A stretch of 64,000 nt of DNA from Peromyscus leucopus. Lineage: Eukaryota; Chordata; Mammalia; Rodentia; Cricetidae. Shown one piece after another: positions 24,833-37,433 of the stretch. The position numbers and the translations under genes are program-made. The stretch is taken from assembly GCF_004664715.2 (NCBI RefSeq), contig NC_051068.1, forward strand, positions 56,182,953-56,246,952, read 5' to 3'. The notes under the pieces were generated by a model. It was given only the letters and a program-made list of their open reading frames with translations. It was not told the origin of the DNA and did no database searches. The first letter of the stretch is position 1. Every line of letters starts with the position of its first letter.

Positions 24833-25200
24833 TGCTGTTCTAGTTTGGATAAGCACCCCTCAAAGGCCCATGTGTTGAAGATTTGTCCTAAGACCCTGAT
24901 GCTGCTGGAGGTGATGAAATCTTTAATATGTGTGACCTAGAAAGCAGACTTTAGGTCACTGGGGTTGTGTCCTTGAAGGGAGAGGCTATGAGACTTGGTC
25001 TCTCTGTTTCTTGCCATCACAGAGGAAACCGTTTTCTCAGCCTCCATTCCTCACCGGGATATGCTGTACCTCACCAGGATATGCTGTACCTCACCACAGG
25101 CCTGTCAGCAGTGACTGTGAGCAACCGTGAGATGGAATGAGCCTCTCCTTGCTAATTCTCTCTGTTTTGTTGCAATGATGGAACAAACGGCAGTGTCCAT
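24833..25200 (+). mobile_element. L1-type 3' end repeat with small internal duplication
   Basis: The order gttctagtttggataagc, ctttaggtcactggggttg, tgccatcacagaggaaacc and cagcctccattcctcacc resembles old L1 3' ends. A stretch of about 21 bp (gatatgctgtacctcacc) is present twice in tandem near 25055-25100. Confidence 0.6.
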
Positions 25201-25640
25201 CGCAGATGAGCTAAAGGTAATAGAGATGAGTTGTTCTCTTCCCAAGAGACTCCAGGGCTAGCCTGCAGAAGCCATGCTTTTGGAGAAGGCATTTGCAGAG
25301 ATCATGCCATCAACAAGCACTTACTGAGTATACTGACCACTTACTTCGTGCCAAGACAGACACGACTTCTTTACTGTTGTACTGCTCCTCTTACGATTCA
25401 AGGTTTTGCTGTAGTAAACTCGTAATAACTAAAAATATAAAATAGTACATCCTATTTTAAAGATGTCCTGGAAAGCATGAGCTAAAAACAACCTCTCCTT
25501 TCTTTGTTTGGTATCCATCCTCTACAGAACGTGTTCACTTTCCACTGTGAAAATTCCCTGTTGCAAAATACCATGTCTAAAAATCGGTTTCTATTAGATC
25601 CTCCTAACTCTCTCAAAGCACTATATCAGCCATTCTGAGT

Positions 25641-26009
25641 TGATGTGAGATAGCCTTCTGTACGCTGTGGATATGTGTTGCTCTCATTGGTTGATAAATA
25701 AAGCTACTTTGGCCTATGGCAAGGCAGGATGGAACCAGGTGAGAAATCCAAACAGAGATACAGGAGAACAAGGACAGGGTCTAGTAGACACCAGCCGGCT
25801 GCCCAGAGAAAAACATGTCAGCAGACCAGTAATGACATGGCCACGTGGCAATACATAGATGAATAAAAATGGGTTAATTTAAGATGTAAGAGCTAGCTAG
25901 TAATAAGCCTGAGCCATCGGCCAAACATTTATAAGTAATATTAAGCCTCTGAGTGATTATTTTAAAAGGGGCTATGGGACCGAGCAGAATGGAAAAGCCT
26001 CTGGCTACA
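25641..26009 (+). mobile_element. Solo LTR (class II ERV type)
   Basis: The 369-bp element begins TGATGTGAGATAG and ends CTGGCTACA. Exact 6-bp duplications (ctgagt) flank it at 25635-25640 and 26010-26015. It contains tggttgataaataaagct near its start and tgagtgattatttt near its end. The same family occurs at 35462-35892. No gag, pol or env sequence is present. Confidence 0.9.
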
Positions 26010-26167
26010 CTGAGTCTCTGATCTTACAGTCTATGCTTAGAGCAGCTGTTACCAGAGGGTCTGACTTTTACACATGTGAAGTGAAAAATTTGCCTTTTAA
26101 AATGCAACCAGAGTTGTAAAGAACAATGTAGGACTGCAGTAGCAGCAGGAAACAGTCCTGGGTTTAC

Positions 26168-26290
26168 ACAGTGTCAAGCCACACATGGCGGCGCACACCA
26201 GGAGGCTGAGGCAGGAGAGTCTAGGCCAGCTAGGTTTACACAGAGAGACATTGCCTCTGTGGATAAACAGATATGCATGCATACATACAA
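26168..26290 (+). mobile_element. B1 fragment with internal deletions
   Basis: Short B1 pieces (catggcggcgcacacc, ggaggctgaggcaggagag, cagagagacattgcctc) are in order but bases between them are missing. Confidence 0.6.
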
Positions 26291-26648
26291 ATAAAATTGA
26301 GATATCTCCTGTACACACTGGCAATGAATCTAGTTAACAGCAGTAGCAGCAGTGGTAACAATGTGTCGCTGTTTTCAGAACTAACCCAGTTGCTCTAAAT
26401 TTCATGAATTATCCGGGATGCTTATTTTCCAAATTACCGATCCCATTCAAACTCCCTCATTTCCGATCAATGGACAACTGATTGAAGTGACTTTTAAACA
26501 AATATCCTAGATGACAGTCATGAACAGGCCCTTCATCAAAGATCTCAGTACTGAGCCCCCAAAGTAAAGAAGAGGTAAAAGAAATCTAGCCTGCTGTCAG
26601 TATTCACACATACTGTATATCAGACATACATTGTAGACTATTATTTTA

Positions 26649-27572
26649 TTTATTTTTTTATTTAAAAAATCTTTCCTTTTACATACCAATCCCTGTTCCC
26701 CCTCCCTCCTCTTCTCCCACTCCCCCACACACACCTACCCCCATCCCACCCCCATCCCCTCCTCATAGAGGTAAGGCCTCTCTTGGGTAGTCAACACAGG
26801 CTGTTATACCATGTTGGGGACAGACCTAACCCCTCCCTCCTGCATCAAGGCTAAGTAAGGCATCGCCTGTTTGTGTACCCAGGATAAGTCCTGGTCCCAT
26901 TGCCAGGGGACCCACAAACACATTAAGAACATTTCACCGACATTCAGAGGGCCTAGTTTGGTCCCATGCAGGCTCCCCAGCTGTCAGTCCAGAGTCCATG
27001 AACTCCCATTAGCTTGGGTCAGCTATTTCTGTGGTTTTCCCCCCATCATGCTTCTGACCCCCCCCCCTTGCTCTTACAACCCTTTCGGCCTCTCTTTAGC
27101 TGAACTCTAGGATCTTGGCCAAGTGCTTGGCTGTGGATCTCTGCATCTGCTTCCATCAGTTACTGGGTGTAGGTTCTATGATGACAATTAGGGTAGACAC
27201 CAATCTGAGGGGGGCAGGAGAAGGCTAGTTCAAACACCCTCTCCACCACTGCTGAGTCTTAGCTGAGGACAATCTTGTGAGTTCCAGAGGTTTTCCCTAG
27301 CTGCAGCCTTCTCCCCATCTCCTTAATGGTACACTCTGTCAAGATATCTCTTTCACTGCTCTCCTTCCCCGTCTCTCCCCCATGTTCCCACCTCCAATCC
27401 CCTCTCATCCCAACCCCTCTATTCCACACACACACACACCCCTCGGTTTACCCAGGAGATCTTAACCCTTTCCCCTTCCCAGGGTGATCCATGTGTGTCC
27501 CTCTTAGTATCCTCCTCTTTACCTAGCTTCTCTGGGGTTGTGGATTGTAGCCTGGTTATCCTTTGCTTTGCA
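26649..27572 (-). mobile_element. 5'-truncated L1, 3' UTR plus ORF2 end region
   Basis: The 924-bp copy is of the same L1 type as 10147-10981 but extends further, to ggttatcctttgctttg, a stretch I know from rodent L1 just before the 3' UTR. Exact 16-bp duplications gtagactattatttta flank it (26633-26648 and 27573-27588), so it is a fairly young insertion. Confidence 0.92.
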
Positions 27573-27591
27573 GTAGACTATTATTTTAAGG

Positions 27592-28038
27592 TGTGTTACT
27601 TTTTTTTATGTTGCATTTGTTTAGCTCTGTTAAGCTGTGTTACTCTGCCTATCTAAAGCACCTGATGGTCTAATAAAAAAGCTGAACAGCCAATAGCAAG
27701 GCAGGTGAAAGGATAAGCGGGGCTGCCAGGCAGATAGAATATATCGAGGGAGAAATCTGGGAGGAAAGAAGAAAGAAGGAGCCAGAGAAGGAGGAGGACT
27801 CCAGAGGCCAGCCACACAGCCACACAGCAAGCTACAGAATAAGAGTAAGATTTACAGAAGTAAGAGAACGGGAAAAGCCCCAAGGCAAAGGCAGATGGGA
27901 TAATTTAAAGTTAAGGAAAGCTGGCAAGAAACAAGCCAAGCTAAGGCTGGGCATTTATAAGTAACAAAAAGCTTCCATGTGCAATTTATTAGGGAGCTGG
28001 GTGGCAGGCCCTCAAAGACTAAGAAACCAACCAACAAC
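27592..28038 (+). mobile_element. ERV LTR of a third family, no clear duplication
   Basis: The sequence runs from TGTGTTACTT through ctgatggtctaataaa, ggcggggct-like and gtaagagaacgggaaaagcc motifs to gagctgggtggcaggccc and a run of aaccaacaaca. I recognise this as a common rodent class II LTR. It lies three bases after the duplication of the L1 at 26649-27572. No matching 6-bp flanks were found, so one end may be truncated or mutated; the limits are approximate. Confidence 0.75.
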
Positions 28039-28875
28039 AGACATGTGTGTGTTAAACACAATAGGCGTCATTTCCATTTTTGTTTTGTGTTTTAAAATGA
28101 CTTGCTTAGAGGCATATTCAAGAGTTGTTGAAAAGACAAAGGCTATCATGAAAGAACCTGGCTTGACCATTTCTAAATAACTGCAAGCGTGAATCAACAG
28201 TGATGGGCAAAAAAGAAAACCATGAAAACTAAAGAACACCAAATAGCAAAGCTGTAAGTTACAAGTCTCTCAAATGCACATTCTGGGAAGACTCACAACT
28301 TACAGAAGGGCCTAGGAATAAGAACTACAGCGGTCCCCTTATTTGACTCCAACACATCCCATCCTGCAATAGGCAAAAAGATGCAAAAGCCTGGAAATTG
28401 ACAAGACATTCTAAAAAGTTCCTGGTTTTGTTTGTCATCAACAGGTAGGGAAATAATAAAGCCCAGCACGACAAAATGAAAGCAGATCACAAAGCGATCA
28501 TAATAGCTTCCAGAATAATCAGACAGAAACCCACTGCAGATGACCTGTCCTGCGTCATGCTCAGCCAAACTACAATGGTAAGTCCATAAGTAGAACGGAC
28601 ATTTCCTCCTTCTCTACTGAGCCTGAACATAAGCCACAGTGTTGGCTGATTCCCAGTCTGTTCCATCACAACTCTGCCACTCTGCTGCGAGGCCTGCTGC
28701 CCCACCACCACCACACACACACACCGAGATCTCTTTGTACCTTATGGAGTGTCTGGGACCCTCTGAATGCCAGAGCACCTATCCCATCCACACCATGTTG
28801 ATACAAGGTTCTCCACGATATTTCATTCTAAGCTTATCTCTTCCTCCAACTACAATGACATGACCTCTGCTGGCC

Positions 28876-29315
28876 TGTCATGTATCAACTTGACACAAGC
28901 TACAGTCCTATGAAGGGAGGGAACTCAACTGAGAAAATGCCTCCTGAAGATCCAGCTGTAAGGCATTTTCTTAATTAGTGGTGCAGGGGGAAAGGCCTAG
29001 CCCATTGTGAGTGGTGCAATCCCTGGGCTGGTGGTCCTGGGTTCTATAAGCAAGCAGACTGAGCAAGCCATGGGGAGCAAGGCAGTAAGCAGCATCCCTC
29101 CATGGCCTCTGCATCAGCCCCTGCCTCCGGGTTCCTGCCCTGTTTGAGTTCCTGTCTCGGCTTCCTTCGATGATGAGCAACAATATGCATGTGTAAGCCA
29201 AATAAATAGACCCTTTCCTCCCCAGCTTTTTGTTTTGTTTTGTTTTGTTTTGTGTTTTGTTTTTGGTCATGGGGTTTCAGCATAGCAATAGAAAGCCTGA
29301 CTAAGACCTGGCCCC
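28876..29315 (+). mobile_element. Rodent L1-type 3' end repeat
   Basis: It runs from tatcaacttgacacaagc through gggctggtggtcctggg, gcaagccatggggagcaag and ccatggcctctgcatcagc to caatagaaagcctgactaag. A (TTTTG)n run occupies about 29227-29265 inside it. A related copy in the other orientation is at 63795-64000. Confidence 0.85.
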
Positions 29316-29531
29316 TCCCACTGAGCAGAACTGTGTGCCTCATCTAGCAATATCTAGTCAGTATCAATGCTGAGGTAATCAAGACCATGACACGCTTGTG
29401 TATCATCACAGCTTTTTGATGGGGCAGAGTTCAATAGCCTGATCAGACCACATGCAGGAAGCTCAGTTAGTGGTCCCCTGTCCCCTGTTGGCCACATAAT
29501 CCTAATGAAGTTAAATTCTAAGGTTCTAGGT

Positions 29532-29736
29532 CAGTGGTTCTTAACCTGGGGGCTGAACAACCCTTTCACAGGGGTCGCCTGAGACCATGGGAAAACGCAG
29601 ATATTTGCATTATGATTCCTAACAGTAGCAAATTTATAGTTATGAAGTATTAATGAAATAATTCTATGGTTGGGGTCACCACACCATGAGGAACTGTATT
29701 AAAGGGTCACAGCATGAGGAAGGTTGAGAACCACTG
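29532..29736. mobile_element. Non-autonomous hAT-type DNA transposon (URR1-like)
   Basis: The 205-bp element has terminal inverted repeats cagtggttcttaacct and aggttgagaaccactg. An 8-bp target duplication flanks it (ttctaggt at 29524-29531, ctctaggt at 29737-29744, one mismatch). The inner text (gggtcaccacaccatgagg) matches the rodent URR1 group as I remember it. There is no transposase. Confidence 0.9.
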
Positions 29737-30215
29737 CTCTAGGTCCTCAATCTTGAAACCTGGCATCACCAGCTTCTTTCCAGAGTTACTTCGGTTTTAA
29801 ACAACATTTGATCTCCTTGCCAGCAGAGACTGAAAAGAAGCACTCATTCTTTTCACTGCTTCTGTCCTGACTGCCGACACTCACTTAACACAACATGCCT
29901 TTTTTCCACCTATACCTCAGGGTCTTCGAAAAAACCTGATGCTTTTGACGGTACCTTTTCTCTGTTGAACTTGGTTTTTATCACTATTCGAGTTCCTGAG
30001 AGTGGCTGGGCATCTCTCTGGTAGAGTAAGTCATCTTCCTCACTTCCCTGAGCTCATGGGGCACAGTCACCAAGGGAGTAAGTAATCACTCCACTTTTCC
30101 CCCATTCGCGTCTCCAACTCATCCGTACCGCCAATACATGCACTTTATGATGCCTGCTTGCTGGGTAGGATTTTTGGTTTTTGTGTTTTTTTTTTTTTAA
30201 ACAGTCCTCTTTTTT

Positions 30216-30392
30216 TTAAGTATTTCATTAAATGCATTTATTTATCAGGGAAGGGCACCTGGTGCATGTATGGAGATCAGAAGGCAACTTTATAGAAGCA
30301 GATTCTCTCCTTCTGTTATGGGGGTCCGGGAGAATCAGTCAGGCTAGGCAGCAAGCGCTTCCACTAGCTAAACCATTTGTGCAGGCCCTTTA
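30216..30392 (-). mobile_element. tRNA-derived SINE (B2/B3-related)
   Basis: The plus strand shows gatcagaaggcaactttatag, read as a complement with gattctctccttctgttatg and gctaggcagcaagcgcttcc, the type seen at 7541-7697. Confidence 0.75.
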
Positions 30393-31459
30393 GGCGTGTT
30401 CTTAATGAACAGAACAATGCCAAGCAGTTCCTCACCAAAGGGTCTACAAGTCAAAGATGTATAGCTTTTACAGGGGAGCTCAAAGAACTTCTTAGCAATA
30501 TCCTCCGGATCCACGGGGTGGCAGTGTCTCCACATGAGAGAGGACCTCCTTGCGCACTGCTACAGCAGGAAAGCATTGCAAGTGATCACGCCGAGGGTGA
30601 GGGTGACTGTGTGTTGAAAGAATAACACTCATTTAAAAAAGAAAAAAAAAAAATGATCAAATGGGGGAAAAAAACATCACTGTTGGGCCAGAGAATGACT
30701 TCTGAAAAGTTGTTTTCAGAATACAATGTGAAAATGTAAGGAGAGGCCGACTGCAAGTTTGTCTCATGGCACAGTGACGGCCACCCCACACAGGCTGAGG
30801 AGAGGAGTGGGCTGTGAGAACACGGCACTGGGGCTCACACAGCCTTCAGCTCAACACTGCCAGTCAGAGAAGCCGGGCTAGAATCACAGCAGCCGAACAG
30901 AAGCCAGAGCTCTCCAAGGTGAGGGTCCCACTGCATGGCACCAGCAAGAGGGATCCAGGAAGCACCTCTCTGCACTTCCTTGGGCATTTGAACAGTTGGG
31001 CCAGGAGACATCAGCAATCGCAGCCAGAGCAACAGAAAGTGAAGCCTGGGAGTGTGCCACATCTAAGGATCAGAGCAGGTAGGAACATGCACCATGTTCG
31101 CCCATCACATGGTACAACTGTGACCACACATCAATGTGGGGGCCACTAGAAAGCAAGCATGCACTGTGCTGCCCTGAGTGTAAGACCACAGTCACAAGCT
31201 GCTGGCACCGGGAAGGAGGGTAGGGGGAAGCCGACAGAAATCTAAAGGGTCCCATGGCAAGCCAAAACCAGAAAACACCTGCTTCCTTGACTGTCTGCTC
31301 ACTCAGTGACATCAGGCAATCAGAAGGCTCCACTGCCCAGGGCCACAGGCTGAGGGAAGCCCTCAAGAAAGCAGGGAGCTTGCATTTTGCTCATTTCTAC
31401 TGTGATTCTGATCTTCTGGCCAGCTTAGACTTGTAAGCTCAATATACAATTGTGAAAGT

Positions 31460-31471
31460 GGGGGGGGGGGG
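31460..31471. repeat. Poly-G run (12)
   Basis: Twelve G residues followed by TC and six more G residues. Confidence 0.96.
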
Positions 31472-32122
31472 TCGGGGGGTCTTACGTATGATAAATCATC
31501 CTGAGACTGCTCCGGTCAGAGGTTTTCAAGACCAAGAGCCCTGGAGGCTCTTCCAGCCACACTTGCTACTGCTGCAGCTGGGCAGGGCTTCCTGTGAACA
31601 CACTGTTCCAAGCCTTAAAAAGTTCTAACCCTGGCTGCCTGCCAGCATGCAGATGGCTTTCCAGATACACAGTCATTTCGGTCCTTTTCACCACAATACG
31701 TCTATTACTGTTTATTACAAAGTTGGGTAACTGTGTTTCTTTTGCTCCTTTGATAAGATTTGGAGCTACAAACTCAAAGACAACATTTCCATCAGTTACT
31801 TTTATGTAGTTAATGAGACAGGCTAACGCTCATTAGATAGAACTGCTGGCCCACAGCGGAGCAGCTGATCAAGCCAGGTATCACCTCATACACAGTCCTG
31901 TGTGTACTGCAGAAAGAACTCTGAACAAGAGTTAGATGAAACAACTTTAGCATTTTACTTGCCACCTTCAGAACAGCAGGGTTTAATCATAAAACAATAT
32001 AGTTCATTACACTAACAGATGTAAATGTTAATGTCCATGATATGAAAACAAGTAACATTTAAAAGGCAGAAGGTAATTCCTGTTTCCTCAAAGTCCTAAA
32101 TTGTAAAAATAATTACGTCACT

Positions 32123-32290
32123 TTTAAAAGCTGGCGTAAAAGTTGGGAGTGACACCCCTGTGTTTCCAGCACTCAAGAGGTTGAGGCAGGAGGATCACTG
32201 CAGGTCTGAGGTCAACCTGGAGTTCCGGAACAAGACAGGCTACAGAATGACACCTGGCCTCAAAAATAAATGGAAAAATGAATAAATAAA
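32123..32290 (+). mobile_element. B1 SINE, old subfamily
   Basis: The pieces ccagcactcaagaggttg, aggcaggaggatcactgc and ggctacagaatgacacc follow B1 order with an A-rich end. Confidence 0.7.
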
Positions 32291-34208
32291 CCTAACTACC
32301 CAAAGAAACAGAAGCACCATGACAGGTGTGAGATCGGCAAAGTCAGTCCCATGCAGGAGAACTCAAAGAACTGGTGAAAAGTATGAAGATCTTCAGCCTA
32401 ATGCTGAAAATACAGGGGGCAAAGTGGACATCCAGTGATGAGTCATTTAAACAGCAGCGTGAACACATAAAACAAGGAACTGGCAACGCCAGACAGTCTA
32501 GGGGCTCTTAATGCTGCCATTCTCAAGTTAATAGAATTCACTTGAAAAGGAAATGGAGCATCGCCCTAGGAGTGAGGAAGTTACTGAATGAACATTTTTT
32601 TTCAACAAAGATGATATAAACTGCATATGCATTACAATAAGTCAAATCAATGACTCAGCCACATTAAGAGCAGAGGACACATCCAAGGGTTTGAGGAATG
32701 ATCAAATTTAAACAAGCGGTCAAACCTGAAAATTGACTTGGAAACTGCTAAGGGGCAGTGATTTACACACTATCATTTCCTCCTCACCAGAAACCTGTTC
32801 TCACCTGGAGTAATTCAGCTCAGAACGGTTAAGGAGAATCTACAGATACACCCAATCTCACTCAAAGCCCAATCCGTCTCTGCAAACTAGTCTGTAGAAT
32901 TTCCAGTCCACATGATCAGAATGCATAGGAACTAAGCCTTGTCAATCAAGAAACGTTAAGTAGTGAGTGGTTTTCAATTCACCAGGCAGTTTCGTAGAAA
33001 ACTGGAGACAAAAATACCTTCTTCAATAAACATGCCAGCCTGCAGAGGAATATCCTCATCTGTGCTAAGGCCAATTCTTTAAAGAGACTGTGATTTCTTT
33101 TTTCCAAATAAATTAAAACCTTACTTTTGTCATTTTGTTTGTATACACATAAGCATGTATTAAAATAATTAAAGCTTGGACAGAGAAGATTATTTCAAAG
33201 TCGGAGTTACATATCTCTGGGTAAGAAATGAAAGGAAGCAAAGCTGTTTTGCAAGAGAGGTAAAACACCACAAAATAAATCGTAGATGAAGCGCTTACTT
33301 TGTAACTTACAAAGACTATCATCTAAAAGCAAAGCCCCCTCAGCCAATCCAGAAAAGAGAAACTAGATGATGCAATTGTTGAAGAAGGAGAAGAGGTCAA
33401 AGGAGACATTTCTCCCATGATGGGAGACCCTGAGGCTGTGTAGCATCTGTAAAAGGCAGGAGAGAGACAGAGACATAGAGACAGAGCTTAGCAGGTGTTC
33501 GAGAGAAAAAAAGTAAAGCCCCAGGCCAACTCAGGAGGAGCCCAGTGAGGAGGACAGCAAAGAGGAGGTGTCTGCCCTAGGACCACAAAGCCAAGCCAAG
33601 CCAACAGGGAAACAGGCTGCTTTTAGCAAGAGAGCACTCAGAGAGCACTCTGCTAAAGTGTGCGTTTACAGATGCAAATGAAAAGGCTTTAGCAAGACCG
33701 AATAGGCCTCAAAGCAGCTGTTTCACAGAGGAACAATTTCCTCTCCTGAAATAGATAAACCCTTAAAGTGCTATGAAAACTCTTAGAAACCAAAGCATTC
33801 AATCAGATCTGCATGGGGGGAAGGACCACTGAGGTTGAAGGTATGCATATGTCTCCAACGGCTGACTTCTTGATACAGGTTCTAAACACTTTAAATATAA
33901 CTGTCCAGTAAATGCAAATTATGAGGCTGGCCAGCCAGTTAGGAAAAGCCAGAGCACACTGGCACTAAGACCTCGGCATAGTGTTGCACTGGGAACCAGC
34001 CCAGTCAGAGAATTTCTCAGCATGTTCCCAGCTGATGACCCTCCACTTATCTGATGGCATGTTGTGATTCTCACTACTCTCTTTTTTTGCTGGTCGGGGA
34101 GGGCGCCCCTCTGTAACTTGTCCAGCCTCCTCCTCGCTCCTCCTCCCCTACCTCAGCCCCCAGGGCACTTAACTGGGGTTAAGGCATCAGAAGGGCACAT
34201 CTCCTTGG

Positions 34209-34278
34209 CCCTCAGGAGGAATGCAAGAGCCCTCAGAAGGAGTGCCCAAGCCCTCAGCAGAGGTGAATGCGCCCTGAG
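34209..34278. repeat. Imperfect 21-bp tandem repeat (about 3.3 copies)
   Basis: Three units beginning ccctcag at 34209, 34230 and 34251, then a partial fourth (ccctgag). The units differ at several positions. Confidence 0.8.
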
Positions 34279-35461
34279 TAGAGCTGCTGGTCAAAGGATA
34301 TGTACATCTTACTCTGAAGAAATGACGTTACTATCCCCGTTCTGAAGATGAGGAAGATGTAGTATAGTGTTAGATCAAAAGAATGCCGTATTTACCTGGT
34401 GAAATTATTAAAGCCATCGCACACAAACATAGTAAGGAAAATGGTTAGTCATCTCTTGCTCATAAAAGCAAAGTCTGAAAGCCATCGATATTCTGATTGC
34501 ACTAGTCTTCAGACCAAGCTCCAGGGAGAACAAGATCAGTCATTTCTGTCCAGGTCCTCAGAGCAGCTCCCCAAAAGAGGGTATTATTAAGGTACCATGG
34601 ATTTACATAAACCACAGCAGCTGTTCTTTAGGTTTCAAACTACACTTGCACAAACTGGCAAGAGCAGAAGCATGCCCGCTACAGGACCACAAAAGGAAAT
34701 GCCTCACTTACACTTTGTAAGTACATCAGCAAAATACCAAGTACACAACTATGTGAATCTGCAGTTAGACTCTATGAATTTTTATTCTTACAAAAATCAA
34801 GATTTACTGAGTAGCCATATCCAGACTTCTCATTGCTCACTACCACTGGCACCTAATTCTAAACAGATATATGTGAGCAACTGGGAGAACCAAGTCAAAC
34901 ACGCTCCATTTAAGACTACTAGGGTAAGAACTGGGCCTTGTCGGCAGGTGTAAAAACAAATACCCAGGATGTTCAAAGACTCTGGCACACCTCTCAGAAA
35001 AAGGGTAATAAATAACCACATTAGTGAACTATGGTTGTGTAAACAGGAGTGCTGGGTGCCAGGCCTTGGGGAGGATGGTGACAGGTGGTGATTGAGTGTT
35101 AAGAGTGTTACCATTTTTAGGATAAAAGGGGACAAAAAATGTCGGTGACTGAGGCAAGAGGAGAAGCTGCAAAACCTCAAGATCTGGGCTCAGGTCCAGA
35201 TCCCACTTCAAGTGGTAGGCGCTAGAGGATTGCCTGATCTTCCCAAAGCTCCATTTCCTGAATGGGAAACTGGGGAGATGAGAACAGCTGACCCCACCGG
35301 ACATCTACAAAGAGTGAAGAAATGAATGTACATCAAGCACTTACTGGAGCCGGCAGGAAGCGCCCGTTATACATCGGCCACCAGCTCACTGTCACATCAC
35401 ACATCCGAGGGGAAGGACAGAACGACAGGAAGCTAGTGTCACCCCTCATGGAACTGCTTCA

Positions 35462-35892
35462 TGCTGTGGATGCCTTTCTGTATGCTGTGAATATGTGTTG
35501 CTCTGATTGGTTGATAAATAAAGTGCTGGTTGGCCAGAAGCGAGGCAGGAAGTATAGGTGAGACAAGCAGAGAAAAGAATTCTGGGAAGAGTCAGGAGTC
35601 GCCAGACAGACACAGAGGAAGCAAGAGAAAAGGTACCAAGCCACGTGACTAAATATAAATAAGAATTATGGGTTAATGTAAGTGTAAGAGCTAGTCAATA
35701 GTTAGCCTGAACTAATGGCCGGGCAGTTTTAATTAATATAAGCTTCTGAGTGATTATTTTATTAGCGGCTGCGGGGTCTGTGGGGCTGGGCAGGACCAGA
35801 GAAAACTTAAGCTACAAATGGCACCTCTGTGTGTTTAATTGGGTTCAAGCAGATACAGGACCTGGTGGGACACAGGAAAACTTCCAGCTACA
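35462..35892 (+). mobile_element. LTR with a duplicated 3' end (same family as 25641-26009)
   Basis: Exact 6-bp duplications (gcttca) lie at 35456-35461 and 35893-35898. The LTR proper ends with CTTAAGCTACA at 35816, but the element continues for 76 bp and ends again with CTTCCAGCTACA. The start of that extra piece, aaTGGCACC, resembles the first bases of a lysine-tRNA primer binding site. The structure is consistent with a provirus reduced to one LTR, a scrap of leader and the last bases of the second LTR. Confidence 0.85.
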
Positions 35893-36405
35893 GCTTCATT
35901 ATAGACAACAACATTCACAGGAGGTTTCCATCTGGGCGTCTGCACACCTACTCCATAGGTTCCAAAAGGAGGCACGTACTGCAGTTACTTATACCTCAGT
36001 TCCTTCAGAACTACATTAAAATAAGCATCTTTCTTTCTGTGGTCAGTTCTCACCACCGATTACTCCTTGGTTAACTGTTACATATGCTCTGCCACTGGAA
36101 CATTTACAATAGCTGGATGAACAGCCATCAGTTTCATGTGCTACAGCCTAAGAATTATGCCAACTCCCGCCCACCAACTTCTCCAAATCGTAGCTACCCC
36201 TGCCTATGTGTCCAGGCTCTCCCTCCCACACATCCCTGCAGCTGGCTCCTCAGCTATTCCCTTTCACATCCACCTTGTCACCACGTCACCTCGACATAAC
36301 CATGTGTATTGCCCTGTGGGGTACACGAAGGGTTGGGGGCACTGGGTCACAGTGCTTTGCTGTTTGAAAACCAGCCACCAAGCTACATATTCAAAGAGAC
36401 CTGAT

Positions 36406-36520
36406 GGGCTGGAGAGACGGCTCGGCAGCCAGGGGGTGCTGACTTCATGCAGAGACCTCGGGGTTCACTTCCCAGCACCCACACGGTGGCTCACGACTGC
36501 CACAGTATCAGAGTGCTGGG
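36406..36520 (+). mobile_element. B2/B3 SINE, 3' part missing
   Basis: It begins gggctggagagacggctc and continues to ccacacggtggctcacgac before similarity is lost. Confidence 0.8.
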
Positions 36521-37032
36521 TGAGGCCCGCCACCTACACCCCTGCACTACACCCCTGCACGGTCCATCTGCTTCACCTGCATCTCTGACACACTATTTAG
36601 AATGCCCCGCTAAGGTCTCTGTGGACTACGGAACACAACCTGAGACCCAGTTCAAAGGGCTCCGGTAGCTCTCAGGCTCCCTCTCTCTTCCTGCAGCTTT
36701 ATGCTCCCGAGTATCCCAATTTTGTCATTTTTCCTGTTGTGCCGTTTCTTCCTCCCTCTACAGATTACAAACTCCTTCAGAGAGTAGCTGTCGTTTTCTC
36801 TCTCTCAGTAAGTACTCCCTGTGATATGCCTGAAAAGGAGTAACTATTTTAGTAAGTGCTCTGAGACACGGGATGGCGTCAGCACAGCAGTCCCCGTAGT
36901 AAACAGTATCAACTAGTGTATACAGCAGAGCACCCTCCATGCTTAGAAAGCCGGTATTTGTTTCCTCTGTACTTATCGCATTCTTTAAAAGTCAGTGGGT
37001 AGTTTTTAAGAAATATGTCCCACATCTTTATT

Positions 37033-37222
37033 ATTTTTTAAAGATTTGTTTATTTATTATGTATACAGTGTTCTGCCTGCGTGTATGCCTGCAGGCCAGA
37101 AGAGGGCACCAGATCTCATTACAGATGGTTGTGAGCCACCATGTGGTTGCTGGGAATTGAACTCAGGATCTCTGGAAGAGCAGCCAGTGCTCTTAACCTC
37201 TGAACCATCTCTCCAGCACCCT
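37033..37222 (-). mobile_element. B2 SINE, well preserved
   Basis: The plus strand shows gtgttctgcctgcgtgtatg, ccagaagagggcaccagatc and cttaacctctgaaccatctc. It lies about 200 bp from the 21-bp repeat near the 57-nt Rapgef2 exon. Confidence 0.95.
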
Positions 37223-37433
37223 GCTCCACATGTTTAAAAAAAAAAAATTAGTACAATTTTAATAATAAACTTTACCTAAAATGTAGAAGCTCATTTTGCT
37301 GTTTCTAGACTGAGCTACCTTGCAGCTCACCTGCTGTGGCTGTGGGGAGATCTGTTAGTGATGTGAGCTACTTCATACTTCACAACGACAAGAACAGAGA
37401 ATATTTGACAACACAAAACCATGTGTCTACCAC

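Noticed and set aside
29227..29265. (TTTTG)n pentanucleotide in a Rapgef2 intron, considered because TTTCA/TTTTA expansions in human RAPGEF2 are linked to familial myoclonic epilepsy
   Set aside because: The motif differs, it is part of an interspersed repeat, and the human expansion is in a later intron, so there is no reason to treat it as the equivalent site.
31486..31563. Minus-strand segment with donor ATAC/gtaaga and an exon-like reading frame
   Set aside because: The acceptor is weak and the phase needed between the 57-nt and 84-nt exons gives a stop.
34597..34953. Plus-strand ORF of 118 codons
   Set aside because: It shows no recognisable domain and no splice or promoter context, and its composition is like non-coding sequence.
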